Below are positions 1 to 6,939 of a DNA stretch of 9,091 nt, piece after piece. A program made the position numbers and the translations under genes. Below the pieces are notes generated by a model that worked only from the letters and a program-made list of their open reading frames with translations, did not search any database and was not told where the DNA came from. Numbering within the stretch: position 1 is the first letter of the stretch; every line of letters starts with the position of its first letter. The stretch is from Flavobacteriia bacterium (GTDB lineage Bacteria > Bacteroidota > Bacteroidia > Flavobacteriales > Schleiferiaceae): assembly GCA_949516455.1 (NCBI GenBank), contig CATILC010000253.1, forward strand, positions 1-9,091, in the 5' to 3' direction.

Positions 1-18
1 CCATTCTTGATGAGCACT

Positions 19-774
19 TTACTGCTCTTTCCCTCTGGCATCTTTTCGTTGGTAACGCCTGTCAAAAAGGCTTCTGAATTTCATTTGTATCACTCCAAAA
101 ACCGCTTCTCGGATGATGCTCCTGCTCATCTTGCTCTGTCCTTTTTGGCGATCTGTGAAGATCACCGGAACTTCCTGCACATTAAAGCCCAACAACCACG
201 ATTTGAACTTCATTTCGATCTGGAAGGCATAGCCAACGAACTGGATCTTGTCGAATCGGATCGCCTCAAGGACCTGTCGACGATAGCATTTGAATCCTGC
301 AGTGGTATCATCGATCGGCATTCCCGTTACCCAGCGCACATAACGACTGGCATAATAAGACAAAAGCACACGCCCCATCGGCCAGTTGACCACATTCACT
401 CCTTTGCAGTACCTGCTGCCAATGGCCACATCCGCACCTTCCTGGCAGGCTTTCAACAGAATGGGCAGATCGTGTGGGTCATGCGAAAAGTCGCAATCCA
501 TTTCGAAAATGAAGGAATAGGATCGCTCGAGTGCCCATCTAAAACCTGCCAGATATGCAGTTCCCAGTCCCTTCTTTTCCGAGCGTTCCATGAGAAAAAG
601 CCGTTCTGGAAATTCCTTTTGAAGCAACTGCACTTTGGCCGCCGTTCCGTCCGGTGAGCCGTCGTCGATGATGAGCAGGTCAAAAGCCTCATCGAGACCC
701 ATGACTTCGAATATCATGGGTTCGATATTCTCGCTTTCGTTGTACGTCGGTATGATGACGAGGGATTCGGACAC
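19..774 (-). CDS. Family 2 glycosyltransferase, polyprenol-phosphate mannose synthase type
   Basis: Probably transfers a sugar (mannose in the best-known relatives) from a nucleotide sugar to a polyprenyl phosphate at the cytoplasmic face of the membrane, making a lipid-linked donor for envelope glycosylation. The 251-residue protein has the GT-A fold order: IIPTYNE (7-13), DDGSPD (37-42), the metal-binding DxD at D93/D95 within EMDCDFSHDP, GSRY (119-122), DTTAGFKCYRR (156-166) and QSKMS (213-217). No C-terminal membrane helices or GtrA domain are present, so it resembles the soluble, catalytic-domain-only DPM1 form. The frame opens at TTG (778-780), but I prefer GTG at 772-774, giving MSESLVIIPTYNE. 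There is no Shine-Dalgarno. It is divergent from the histidine kinase. An ATG on the same strand 14 nt after its stop (positions 2-4) may open the next gene. The family is certain; the exact sugar is not visible. Confidence 0.9.
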   Translation of the reverse strand: MSESLVIIPTYNESENIEPMIFEVMGLDEAFDLLIIDDGSPDGTAAKVQLLQKEFPERLFLMERSEKKGLGTAYLAGFRWALERSYSFIFEMDCDFSHDPHDLPILLKACQEGADVAIGSRYCKGVNVVNWPMGRVLLSYYASRYVRWVTGMPIDDTTAGFKCYRRQVLEAIRFDKIQFVGYAFQIEMKFKSWLLGFNVQEVPVIFTDRQKGQSKMSRSIIREAVFGVIQMKFRSLFDRRYQRKDARGKEQ

Positions 775-836
775 TAACAAGAAATCAAGCCCATAAAAGT
801 AGCCAAACCTCTTCAGTGCGTCGACTTGCTCAGTGG

Positions 837-870
837 ATTGTCATCAACCCGTATAAAGCCCCTAACTTTC
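837..870 (+). promoter_or_regulatory. Candidate Bacteroidota-type promoter of the histidine kinase
   Basis: TAACTTTC at 863-870 matches the Bacteroidota -7 consensus TAnnTTTG at five of six fixed bases. ATTG at 837-840 is a one-mismatch version of the -33 element TTTG, with a 22-bp spacer inside the usual range. The element ends 4 nt before the GTG start, so transcription would begin at or next to the start codon. This is a motif match only. Confidence 0.4.
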
Positions 871-874
871 TGCT

Positions 875-2035
875 GTGAAGATCGACGTCTACAGCAAAAA
901 GAACACCTGGAAACTGTTGCTTTTTCTCTGTGCCGTTGCCGTTGGTGCAGGAACCCTTCTGTACACGGAAACCTTCCTGCAAAAACTTCGGGTTGAAGAG
1001 GAGAAAAAACTTCAACTCTGGGCGGAATCACTGAACACGATACTGACCGCTCCGGACGATCAGCAACTCACGCTGGCCTCACGAATGATCGAGTCCAATA
1101 CCACCATTCCGCTGATCATGACAGATGGAAAGGGTCAGATCATCAGTGTGCGGAATCTGGATCCACTGAAAGCGAATGATACAGAATACCAGCAGAAGAT
1201 GCTCAGCAGCATGCAGGAGGAGAACGAGCCCATACAGGTGGTGATCGGCGATGGCCAAATGAACCTGATCTATTATCGGCACTCGCATCTTCTGACCCAA
1301 TTGAGGATATATCCGCTCATCCTTCTCGGGGTGATCGGGCTTTTGGTCGGTGTGGCCTATCTCGCCTTTTCCAGTGCCCGCCGCGCAGAACAGGATCGGG
1401 TTTGGACGGGCATGGCCCGGGAAACCGCCCATCAGATCGGAACCCCTTTGAGTTCTCTGGTCGGTTGGGTCCACTTACTCAGAGAGAAGAAGGTGGACAG
1501 CATGATCACGGACGAAATGGAGCGGGATGTTCAGCGGCTCGAACGGATCACGGACCGCTTTTCCAAGATCGGCAGCATCCCCGAATTGAAATCCGCCGAC
1601 CTCTCGGAAGTGATCTCACGCACCGTAGACTATCTCTCGGCACGGGCTGGCAGAAAAGTGGTCGTGGCCTTCGCTGCGCCCGAAACCCAGGGACCGCATG
1701 AGGCACTTTTGAACGCACCGCTCTTTGAATGGGTGCTTGAAAACCTCATCCGCAACGGTATTGATGCCCTCGATGGAGAAGGATCCGTGGTGATCCGGCT
1801 TGAGTCGGGAGCGAGTCAGCACCGGATCATTGTAGAGGACGACGGGAAAGGGATGGGGTCGGCGCAACAAAGAAGCGTGTTTCGCCCAGGCTTCACCACC
1901 AAAAAGAGAGGATGGGGACTCGGCCTGACGCTGGCTCAGCGGATCGTGGAACAATACCACAATGGGCAGATCAGTGTGCAAAGCAGCGAGTTGGGGAAAG
2001 GCACCCGAATGCTCGTTCGCATCCCAAAAGCCTAA
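875..2035 (+). CDS. Orphan membrane sensor histidine kinase (HisKA-like + HATPase_c)
   Basis: Inner-membrane sensor kinase of 386 residues. Membrane helices at about 12-30 and 146-166 enclose a sensor region of about 115 residues. The dimerisation/phosphoacceptor helix follows the second helix directly, with no recognisable HAMP domain: ARETAHQIGTPLSS, phosphoacceptor H186. The ATPase domain has an N-box (ENLIRN, 289-294), G1 (DDGKGMG, 322-328), F-box (FRPGF, 336-340) and G2 (GWGLGL, 346-351). The residue after H186 is Gln rather than the usual Glu/Asp; T190 and P191 are kept. GTG at 875 is chosen because a stop codon in frame lies at 863-865 and the next ATG would remove the first membrane helix. 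No Shine-Dalgarno is seen. No response regulator is encoded in the window, so partner and signal are unknown. The last bases overlap the convergent phosphoesterase gene. Confidence 0.93.
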   Translation: MKIDVYSKKNTWKLLLFLCAVAVGAGTLLYTETFLQKLRVEEEKKLQLWAESLNTILTAPDDQQLTLASRMIESNTTIPLIMTDGKGQIISVRNLDPLKANDTEYQQKMLSSMQEENEPIQVVIGDGQMNLIYYRHSHLLTQLRIYPLILLGVIGLLVGVAYLAFSSARRAEQDRVWTGMARETAHQIGTPLSSLVGWVHLLREKKVDSMITDEMERDVQRLERITDRFSKIGSIPELKSADLSEVISRTVDYLSARAGRKVVVAFAAPETQGPHEALLNAPLFEWVLENLIRNGIDALDGEGSVVIRLESGASQHRIIVEDDGKGMGSAQQRSVFRPGFTTKKRGWGLGLTLAQRIVEQYHNGQISVQSSELGKGTRMLVRIPKA

Positions 2036-3258
2036 GCCTTTTTGCCGGAACGCAGGGTGAACTGTGTGATCTCCGGCCATATGCCCACCCTTCCGTAAAA
2101 AGCCAGATAGCCAAATCCGCGGTTCACGTACAAGCGCTTGTTGTTTTCTTCATACAGCCCTGCCCATTTGGGGTAGCGAAGCCGCACAGGGCTCCATTTG
2201 ATCCATCCCGGGATTTCAATACCGAATTGCATTCCATGGGTGTGTCCGCTCAATGTGAGCGCTATGTGCTTGTCATATCCCTTGACCTCAAGGTCGAAGT
2301 GTGAGGGATCATGGCTCATCAAAAGAGTGAAGTCGTCTTTCGGAATGCCCTTGGTGGCCTGATCGAGATCTCCGTATTGAGGGAAGGGTGGTTTTCCCCA
2401 GTTCTCCACGCCAGCGATATGGATCCTGCTTCCCTCGCGCTCGATCGTTCGGTGCTCATTGAGAAGAAGATCGAAACCCATCCTCCTCTGTCTGTTCTTC
2501 AGATCATCGAGATTGTTGACTTTTTCCTCTTCACTGGACCAGGCCACATAATCTCCATAATCGTGATTGCCCAACACCGATAGCTTTAGGTCTTTGGCCG
2601 ATAGATCGGTGTACAGATCTTCCCATCCGTCCAGTTCAGAGGCCTTGTTGTTGACCATGTCTCCGGTAAAGAGCAAGGCGTCTGGCTCAAGGGATTTGAT
2701 CAGATCCAATCCGTAGCTCACTTTTTTTCGGTCGTCAAAGCTGCCGGTGTGCAGATCTGAGATCTGAACGATGCGATAACCATCGAAAGCTTTTGGCAGA
2801 TCGGGGAGAATCAGCTCTTTGTGTAGCACGCGGTACCGGAAGCGGCCTTTCCAAACGCCGTGAATGATCGCGCCCAGTGGAATGGCCGCGAGCGCCAGCG
2901 CCAGTTGCCCGATGAATCGTCTGCGTTCAGGGAATCCGTTTTCACTGCCTTGAACGGCCCGTGCCAGCCATTGGATCACCCGCATCAGATCTTCGAAAAG
3001 CAAGGGCAGTGTGATCAGCATTTTGGGTACGTAAACGAGTATGGAGGCGGTTACGACCCATCCAACTGCCATCTGCATGGCGTCCGTTCGGCCATTCTTT
3101 CTTGCCCAAAACATCAAAAAAGCGATGCTCGTCCACACCAGAACCGTACTTGCCCACCAGATCCATTTCGACCAGGGCAACGTTCTCGGGACGGATTGCA
3201 AAACACTGGCTGCATAGACATCCAGAAGGGCGATCAGTATGAGAAACAGAAAAGGCAT
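2032..3258 (-). CDS. Membrane-anchored calcineurin-like metallophosphoesterase (YkuE/YpbG-like)
   Basis: Two-metal phosphoesterase of 408 residues. Membrane helices lie at about 2-20, 32-50 and 64-87, with a fourth hydrophobic stretch at 119-133 preceding the catalytic domain. The full set of calcineurin-like motifs is present: SDLH (D168, H170), GD (D200), GNHD (N231, H232), SHDP (H316) and GHTHG (H339, H341). All expected metal ligands are therefore in place. Related proteins act on phosphodiesters or phospholipid-type substrates at the membrane; the substrate here cannot be read from sequence. A twin-arginine-like segment (ERRRFIG, 111-117) sits just before the fourth hydrophobic stretch. 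ATG at 3256-3258 is preferred to the adjacent in-frame TTG at 3259-3261. It is divergent from the GT4 gene and convergent with the kinase, sharing 4 bp (2032-2035) at the stop codons. Confidence 0.92.
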   Translation of the reverse strand: MPFLFLILIALLDVYAASVLQSVPRTLPWSKWIWWASTVLVWTSIAFLMFWARKNGRTDAMQMAVGWVVTASILVYVPKMLITLPLLFEDLMRVIQWLARAVQGSENGFPERRRFIGQLALALAAIPLGAIIHGVWKGRFRYRVLHKELILPDLPKAFDGYRIVQISDLHTGSFDDRKKVSYGLDLIKSLEPDALLFTGDMVNNKASELDGWEDLYTDLSAKDLKLSVLGNHDYGDYVAWSSEEEKVNNLDDLKNRQRRMGFDLLLNEHRTIEREGSRIHIAGVENWGKPPFPQYGDLDQATKGIPKDDFTLLMSHDPSHFDLEVKGYDKHIALTLSGHTHGMQFGIEIPGWIKWSPVRLRYPKWAGLYEENNKRLYVNRGFGYLAFYGRVGIWPEITQFTLRSGKKA

Positions 3259-3275
3259 CAAAAATTTTTAAAGCG

Positions 3276-3303
3276 CAAATATCCAACTTGCTTCTGCTGC
3301 AAA
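3276..3303 (-). promoter_or_regulatory. Candidate promoter of the metallophosphoesterase
   Basis: Read on the minus strand, GATATTTG (3276-3283) matches TAnnTTTG at five of six fixed bases. TTTG (3300-3303) is an exact -33 element, with a 16-bp spacer. Transcription would begin near 3270, giving a leader of about 12 nt before ATG 3258. The leader includes an A5T5 run (3260-3269). Motif match only. Confidence 0.35.
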
Positions 3304-3306
3304 AGT

Positions 3307-3320
3307 TTCCCGATCGGGAA
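3307..3320. promoter_or_regulatory. Perfect 14-bp palindrome, possible operator
   Basis: TTCCCGATCGGGAA is a perfect palindrome with no spacer, midway between the divergent phosphoesterase and GT4 start codons and between the two copies of the direct repeat. It is too compact for an RNA hairpin loop, so a dimeric DNA-binding protein is the more natural reading. No regulator is identified. Confidence 0.35.
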
Positions 3321-3337
3321 CATCCTCAACAAAAGCG

Positions 3338-3345
3338 CAAATTTG
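3338..3345 (+). promoter_or_regulatory. -7-like element just before the GT4 start
   Basis: CAAATTTG matches TAnnTTTG at five of six fixed bases and ends 4 nt before ATG 3350. No TTTG -33 element is found at the usual distance. If used, the transcript would start at or beside the ATG. Weak by itself; it matters because the same 4-nt gap occurs before the kinase and panD. Confidence 0.25.
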
Positions 3346-3349
3346 TGGC

Positions 3350-4342
3350 ATGCATGTTTTGATCGTGTACCGCGGAAAAATTCCTGTAACGCTCTACGGG
3401 GGCACACAGCGCGATATTTGGTACGAAGGGCGCGAACTGGTTCGCGCAGGCCATCTGGTCAGCTATCTCGTCAAAGAAGGTTCTCAGTGCGATTTTGGTC
3501 GGGTGATTCCTTTCGATCCGGAAAAACCAGTGGCCGATCAAATACCGGAAGGCATCGACATCGTCCATTTCCACGACGAACACCTGGGCATGGACGCCAT
3601 CTCCACGCCTTATTTGTTCACTCTGCACGGAAACAAGAATGTTCAAAAGCCGCTTCCGCTGAACACGGTCTTCATTTCCGCTGACCATGCAAGTCGTTTT
3701 GGCTCCACGCATTATGTATACAATGGCATGGATTGGGACGACTACGGGGCTGTAGACTGGAAGATGGGACGGTCCTATTTCCACTTCCTGGGCAATGCTG
3801 CCTGGCGGCTGAAGAACGTGAAGGGAGCGATCCGAACGGTGACTTCGACTCAAAGAGAAAAGATAGATGTCCTTGGCGGGGTTCGATTCAATTTTGAGAT
3901 GGGGGTTCGATTCACCTGGACACCGCGCGCCCGCTTTCACGGAATGGTGGGCGGAGAAGAAAAATACACTTTGCTGAACGGCTCCAAGGGACTTGTTTTC
4001 CCGGTTCGATGGCAGGAACCCATGGGCCTTGCGATCATCGAGAGCTTGTATTTCGGCTGCCCTGTATTCGGAACGCCCTACGGTTCTCTGCCTGAGATAG
4101 TGAGCGACGAGTTTGGCGTTCTTTCTCATCGGCGCTCGGTGCTTACCGAAGCCATCGAAAACGTTGATGCTTTTGACCGAAAAAGATGCCATGAGTACGC
4201 CCGAGACACCTACTCAAGCAAGGTCATGACCGACTCCTATATCCGCTATTTTGAAAAAATCCTGAATGGGGACACCGTGCACGAAGAGCAGCCGATCCTT
4301 CAAAAAGTGCAATCCGAAAAATTTCTGCCCTGGGAAGACTGA
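3350..4342 (+). CDS. Family 4 glycosyltransferase
   Basis: Cytoplasmic GT-B enzyme expected to transfer a sugar from a nucleotide-sugar donor with retention, most likely in polysaccharide or glycolipid synthesis. At 330 residues it is on the short side for GT4 enzymes, which are often around 350-420. The N-terminal acceptor half has the loop YGGTQRD (16-22) followed by a helix (EGRELVRAGH), then HFHDEH (73-78) and TLHGNKN (91-97). The donor half has YNGMDW (124-129), FLGNAAWRLKNVKG (146-159), and the nucleotide-sugar site with EPMGLAIIE, the EX7E pair E223/E231, followed by FGCPVFGTPYGSLPEI. ATG 3350 is followed at once by a first beta strand (HVLIVY), supporting the start. There is no Shine-Dalgarno. 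No other polysaccharide genes flank it, so the product made is unknown. Confidence 0.9.
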   Translation: MHVLIVYRGKIPVTLYGGTQRDIWYEGRELVRAGHLVSYLVKEGSQCDFGRVIPFDPEKPVADQIPEGIDIVHFHDEHLGMDAISTPYLFTLHGNKNVQKPLPLNTVFISADHASRFGSTHYVYNGMDWDDYGAVDWKMGRSYFHFLGNAAWRLKNVKGAIRTVTSTQREKIDVLGGVRFNFEMGVRFTWTPRARFHGMVGGEEKYTLLNGSKGLVFPVRWQEPMGLAIIESLYFGCPVFGTPYGSLPEIVSDEFGVLSHRRSVLTEAIENVDAFDRKRCHEYARDTYSSKVMTDSYIRYFEKILNGDTVHEEQPILQKVQSEKFLPWED

Positions 4343-4360
4343 GTGACGCGTGTATGCTTT

Positions 4361-4389
4361 AAAAAAACAACAGCCCCTTTTTGGGGCTG
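4361..4389 (-). terminator. Rho-independent terminator of the nrdBA operon
   Basis: A perfect 7-bp GC-rich stem (CAGCCCC 4371-4377 with GGGGCTG 4383-4389) encloses a 5-nt loop. Read on the minus strand it is followed by TTG and seven T residues (4361-4370), the classical form, 30 nt after the nrdA stop. On the plus strand the following sequence (CTCTTATT) is only weakly U-rich, so stopping GT4 transcripts is possible but less certain. Confidence 0.88.
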
Positions 4390-4419
4390 CTCTTATTGTA
4401 TCCCTTCCGAACCGATCGC

Positions 4420-6912
4420 TTACGAACCACACGCTTCGCAATCGTCCGGGTTGTCCAGGCTGCACGCGATCGTTTCTTCATCGCTGTAGCTCTTTTTCAC
4501 CGCTTCGGCCATTTTCTTGGCATTCAATTCTGCGGTCGACTCCTCGAAACTGGCCATATTATCGGCCTGTTTGGCTTCTGCTGCGGCTTCCTTCTCCTTG
4601 CCTGCCGCATCCGATGCCACCACTGGTGTCACCTGACTTTTGGCTTGCTTTTCCACGGTGAACTTGATCGCATCCGTTGCGCTCTTCGTTCGGAGATAGT
4701 ACAGCCCTGTCTTCAACCCAGCTTCCCATGCATACATATGCATATTGGTCAGTTTCCCTTTATTGGGCGACTGCATGAACAGATTCATACTCTGGCTCTG
4801 GTCGATGAACATGCCCCGGTCGGCGGCCATATCGATGATGTCCTTCATGCTCAGTTCCCATACGGTTTTATACAGCTCTTTAATGTTGGCTGGAATGCCC
4901 TCGATCTCCTGAATAGAGCCATTGTGCCGCATGATCTCGTTCTTGAGGTCCTCGTTCCAAAGCCCAAGGTCCACAAGGTCCATGAGTAGGTGCTTGTTGA
5001 CCACGATGAACTCTCCGCTCAAGACCTTTCGCGTGTAAATGTTGCTCGTGTAGGGCTCAAAGCACTCGTTGTTGCCCAGGATCTGAGAAGTGGATGCCGT
5101 GGGCATGGGTGCGACCAACAAGGAGTTGCGCACTCCGTGTTCCAATACCTCTTTGCGCAGTCCTTCCCAGTCCCAGCGGCCGCTCAGCTGGTTGGCGTCT
5201 ACGCCCCACAGATCGAATTGGAACTGCCCCTCGCTCATCGGGCTTCCTTTGTAGGTCTCATAGGCTCCGTCCGCCTTGGCTTCCTCCACCGAAGCCTTGA
5301 CGGCCGCGAAGTAGATGGTCTCAAAGATGTCCTTGTTCAGCTCCTTGGCTTCATCGCAGGTGAACGGCATGCGCAGTTGGATGAAGGCGTCGGCCAGTCC
5401 CTGAACACCCAGTCCGATCGGACGGTGCCTCATATTGCTGTTCCTCGCCTCTTTGACCGGATAGTAGTTCCTGTCGATGATGCGGTTCAGGTTGCGTGTC
5501 GCCTTCATGGTGACCGCAAACAGCTTTTCATGATCGAACTTTCCGTCCTCCACGAACATGGGAAGGGCGATGCTGGCCAGATTACAGACCGCTATCTCAT
5601 CCGGCGCACTGTATTCCATGATCTCTGTGCAGAGATTGGAAGAGCGAATGGTCCCCAGGTTCTTCTGGTTGCTCTTGATGTTGGCCGCATCCTTGTAGAG
5701 CATGTAGGGCGTTCCGGTTTCGATCTGAGCCTCCAGCACCTTCAGCCAAAGGTCACGGGCCATGATGGTCTTTCTGCCCTTGCCTTCCTGCTCGTATTGG
5801 GTGTACAGGGCCTCGAATTCTGGGCCGTAGCTGTCGTAAAGACCCGGACATTCGTTGGGGCACATCAGCGTCCACTCCTTGTCCTCCTTTACGCGCTTCA
5901 TGAACAGGTCGGGCACCCAAAGAGCATAGAATAGATCGCGTGCGCGCATTTCCTCTTTTCCGTGGTTCTTCTTCAGGTCCAGGAAATCGAAAATGTCTGC
6001 ATGCCACGGTTCCATGTAAACGGCAAAGCTTCCCTTGCGCTTGCCTCCGCCCTGATCCACATAACGGGCCGTGTCGTTGAACACGCGCAGCATGGGAACG
6101 ATCCCATTGGATGTGCCGTTTGTTCCTCTGATGTACGAACCCGTTGCGCGAACATTGTGAACACTGAGTCCGATCCCGCCAGCCGACTGGCTGATCTTGG
6201 CACACTGTTTCAAGGTGTCGTAGATCCCGTCAATGCTGTCGTCGCTCATGGTCAGCAAGAAGCAGCTTGACATCTGCGGCTTTGGGGTCCCTGAATTGAA
6301 AAGTGTGGGCGTTGCGTGCGTGAAATACTTCTTGGACATCAGATCATAGGTCTCCAACGCCGCCTCAATATTTTCTTTATGGATGCCCAGGGAGACGCGC
6401 ATCAGCATCTGCTGAGGACGTTCAACGATCTTTCCATTGGTGCGGAGCAGATAGGAGCGTTCGAGTGTCTTGAATCCGAAATAATCGTAACTGAAATCCC
6501 GGTCGTAAATGATGCTGCTGTCGATCAAAGGCGCGTTGGCTTTGATGACCTCCATCACGTCGTCTGCGATCAAAGGTGAAGCCTTGCCGGTCTTCGGGTT
6601 GACGTACTCATGAAGCATCGTCATGGTCTCCGAGAAAGACTTATTGGTATTCTTGTGCAGATTCGAAACCGCGATCCGAGCGGCGAGTTGCGCATAGTCC
6701 GGATGCCGCACCGTCATACTCGCGGCCACCTCAGCCGCCAGGCTGTCCAGTTCAGATGTCGTGACTCCTTCGTAAATGCCCTCAATGACCTTCATGGCCA
6801 CTGCGGTGGGGTCGACCAGTTCACTCAGCCCGTAACAAAGCTTGTGGATGCGTGATGTGACCTTGTCGAATTTGACCGCTTCTTCTCGTCCGTCTCTCTT
6901 GATTACATTCAT
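4420..6912 (-). CDS. nrdA: Class Ia ribonucleoside-diphosphate reductase, alpha (catalytic) subunit
   Basis: Reduces ribonucleoside diphosphates to deoxy forms with NrdB. The 830-residue protein begins with an ATP-cone (about 1-90, VIKRDGRE), giving dATP/ATP overall activity control. The active site is complete: C217 (MSSC) and C443 (AVCN) as the reducing pair, and N426/C428/E430 (NLCTE), where C428 is the thiyl radical site. Y738-Y739 form the radical-transfer pair, and PMPTASTSQ (602-610) is the phosphate-binding loop. The C-terminus ends CEACGS; C825 and C828 are the redox-shuttle cysteines, spaced as in eukaryotic R1. The tail from Y739 to C825 is 86 residues, rich in Ala, Lys and Glu. 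It is downstream of nrdB with a 27-nt gap and followed by a strong terminator, so it is the last gene of the operon. No intein or frameshift is seen. ATG start at 6912, without a Shine-Dalgarno. Confidence 0.98.
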   Translation of the reverse strand: MNVIKRDGREEAVKFDKVTSRIHKLCYGLSELVDPTAVAMKVIEGIYEGVTTSELDSLAAEVAASMTVRHPDYAQLAARIAVSNLHKNTNKSFSETMTMLHEYVNPKTGKASPLIADDVMEVIKANAPLIDSSIIYDRDFSYDYFGFKTLERSYLLRTNGKIVERPQQMLMRVSLGIHKENIEAALETYDLMSKKYFTHATPTLFNSGTPKPQMSSCFLLTMSDDSIDGIYDTLKQCAKISQSAGGIGLSVHNVRATGSYIRGTNGTSNGIVPMLRVFNDTARYVDQGGGKRKGSFAVYMEPWHADIFDFLDLKKNHGKEEMRARDLFYALWVPDLFMKRVKEDKEWTLMCPNECPGLYDSYGPEFEALYTQYEQEGKGRKTIMARDLWLKVLEAQIETGTPYMLYKDAANIKSNQKNLGTIRSSNLCTEIMEYSAPDEIAVCNLASIALPMFVEDGKFDHEKLFAVTMKATRNLNRIIDRNYYPVKEARNSNMRHRPIGLGVQGLADAFIQLRMPFTCDEAKELNKDIFETIYFAAVKASVEEAKADGAYETYKGSPMSEGQFQFDLWGVDANQLSGRWDWEGLRKEVLEHGVRNSLLVAPMPTASTSQILGNNECFEPYTSNIYTRKVLSGEFIVVNKHLLMDLVDLGLWNEDLKNEIMRHNGSIQEIEGIPANIKELYKTVWELSMKDIIDMAADRGMFIDQSQSMNLFMQSPNKGKLTNMHMYAWEAGLKTGLYYLRTKSATDAIKFTVEKQAKSQVTPVVASDAAGKEKEAAAEAKQADNMASFEESTAELNAKKMAEAVKKSYSDEETIACSLDNPDDCEACGS

Positions 6913-6939
6913 AAATATTCGTTTTTCCGGTAGGTCTTT

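Larger units (their letters stand above)
3270..3342. repeat. 11-bp direct repeat AAAGCGCAAAT in a divergent promoter region
   Basis: AAAGCGCAAAT occurs at 3270-3280 and again at 3332-3342, a 62-bp spacing. One copy overlaps the phosphoesterase -7-like element and the other overlaps the GT4 -7-like element. This could be a pair of operator sites co-regulating the divergent genes, or chance in a short region rich in A and T. Confidence 0.35.

Noticed and set aside
1..4. Minus-strand ATG (positions 2-4) as start of the next gene, perhaps dihydroorotase as often seen beside this GT2 in Flavobacteria
   Set aside because: Only one base follows the ATG inside the window, so no coding evidence exists.
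7..657. 216-codon open frame on the plus strand
   Set aside because: Shadow of the GT2 gene in the other strand; no recognisable protein features.
3326..4192. 288-codon open frame on the minus strand
   Set aside because: Antisense to the GT4 gene, which carries the clear motifs; the minus-strand product has none.
4990..5934. 314-codon open frame on the plus strand
   Set aside because: Lies wholly antisense to nrdA, whose protein is conserved throughout; the translation shows no domain.
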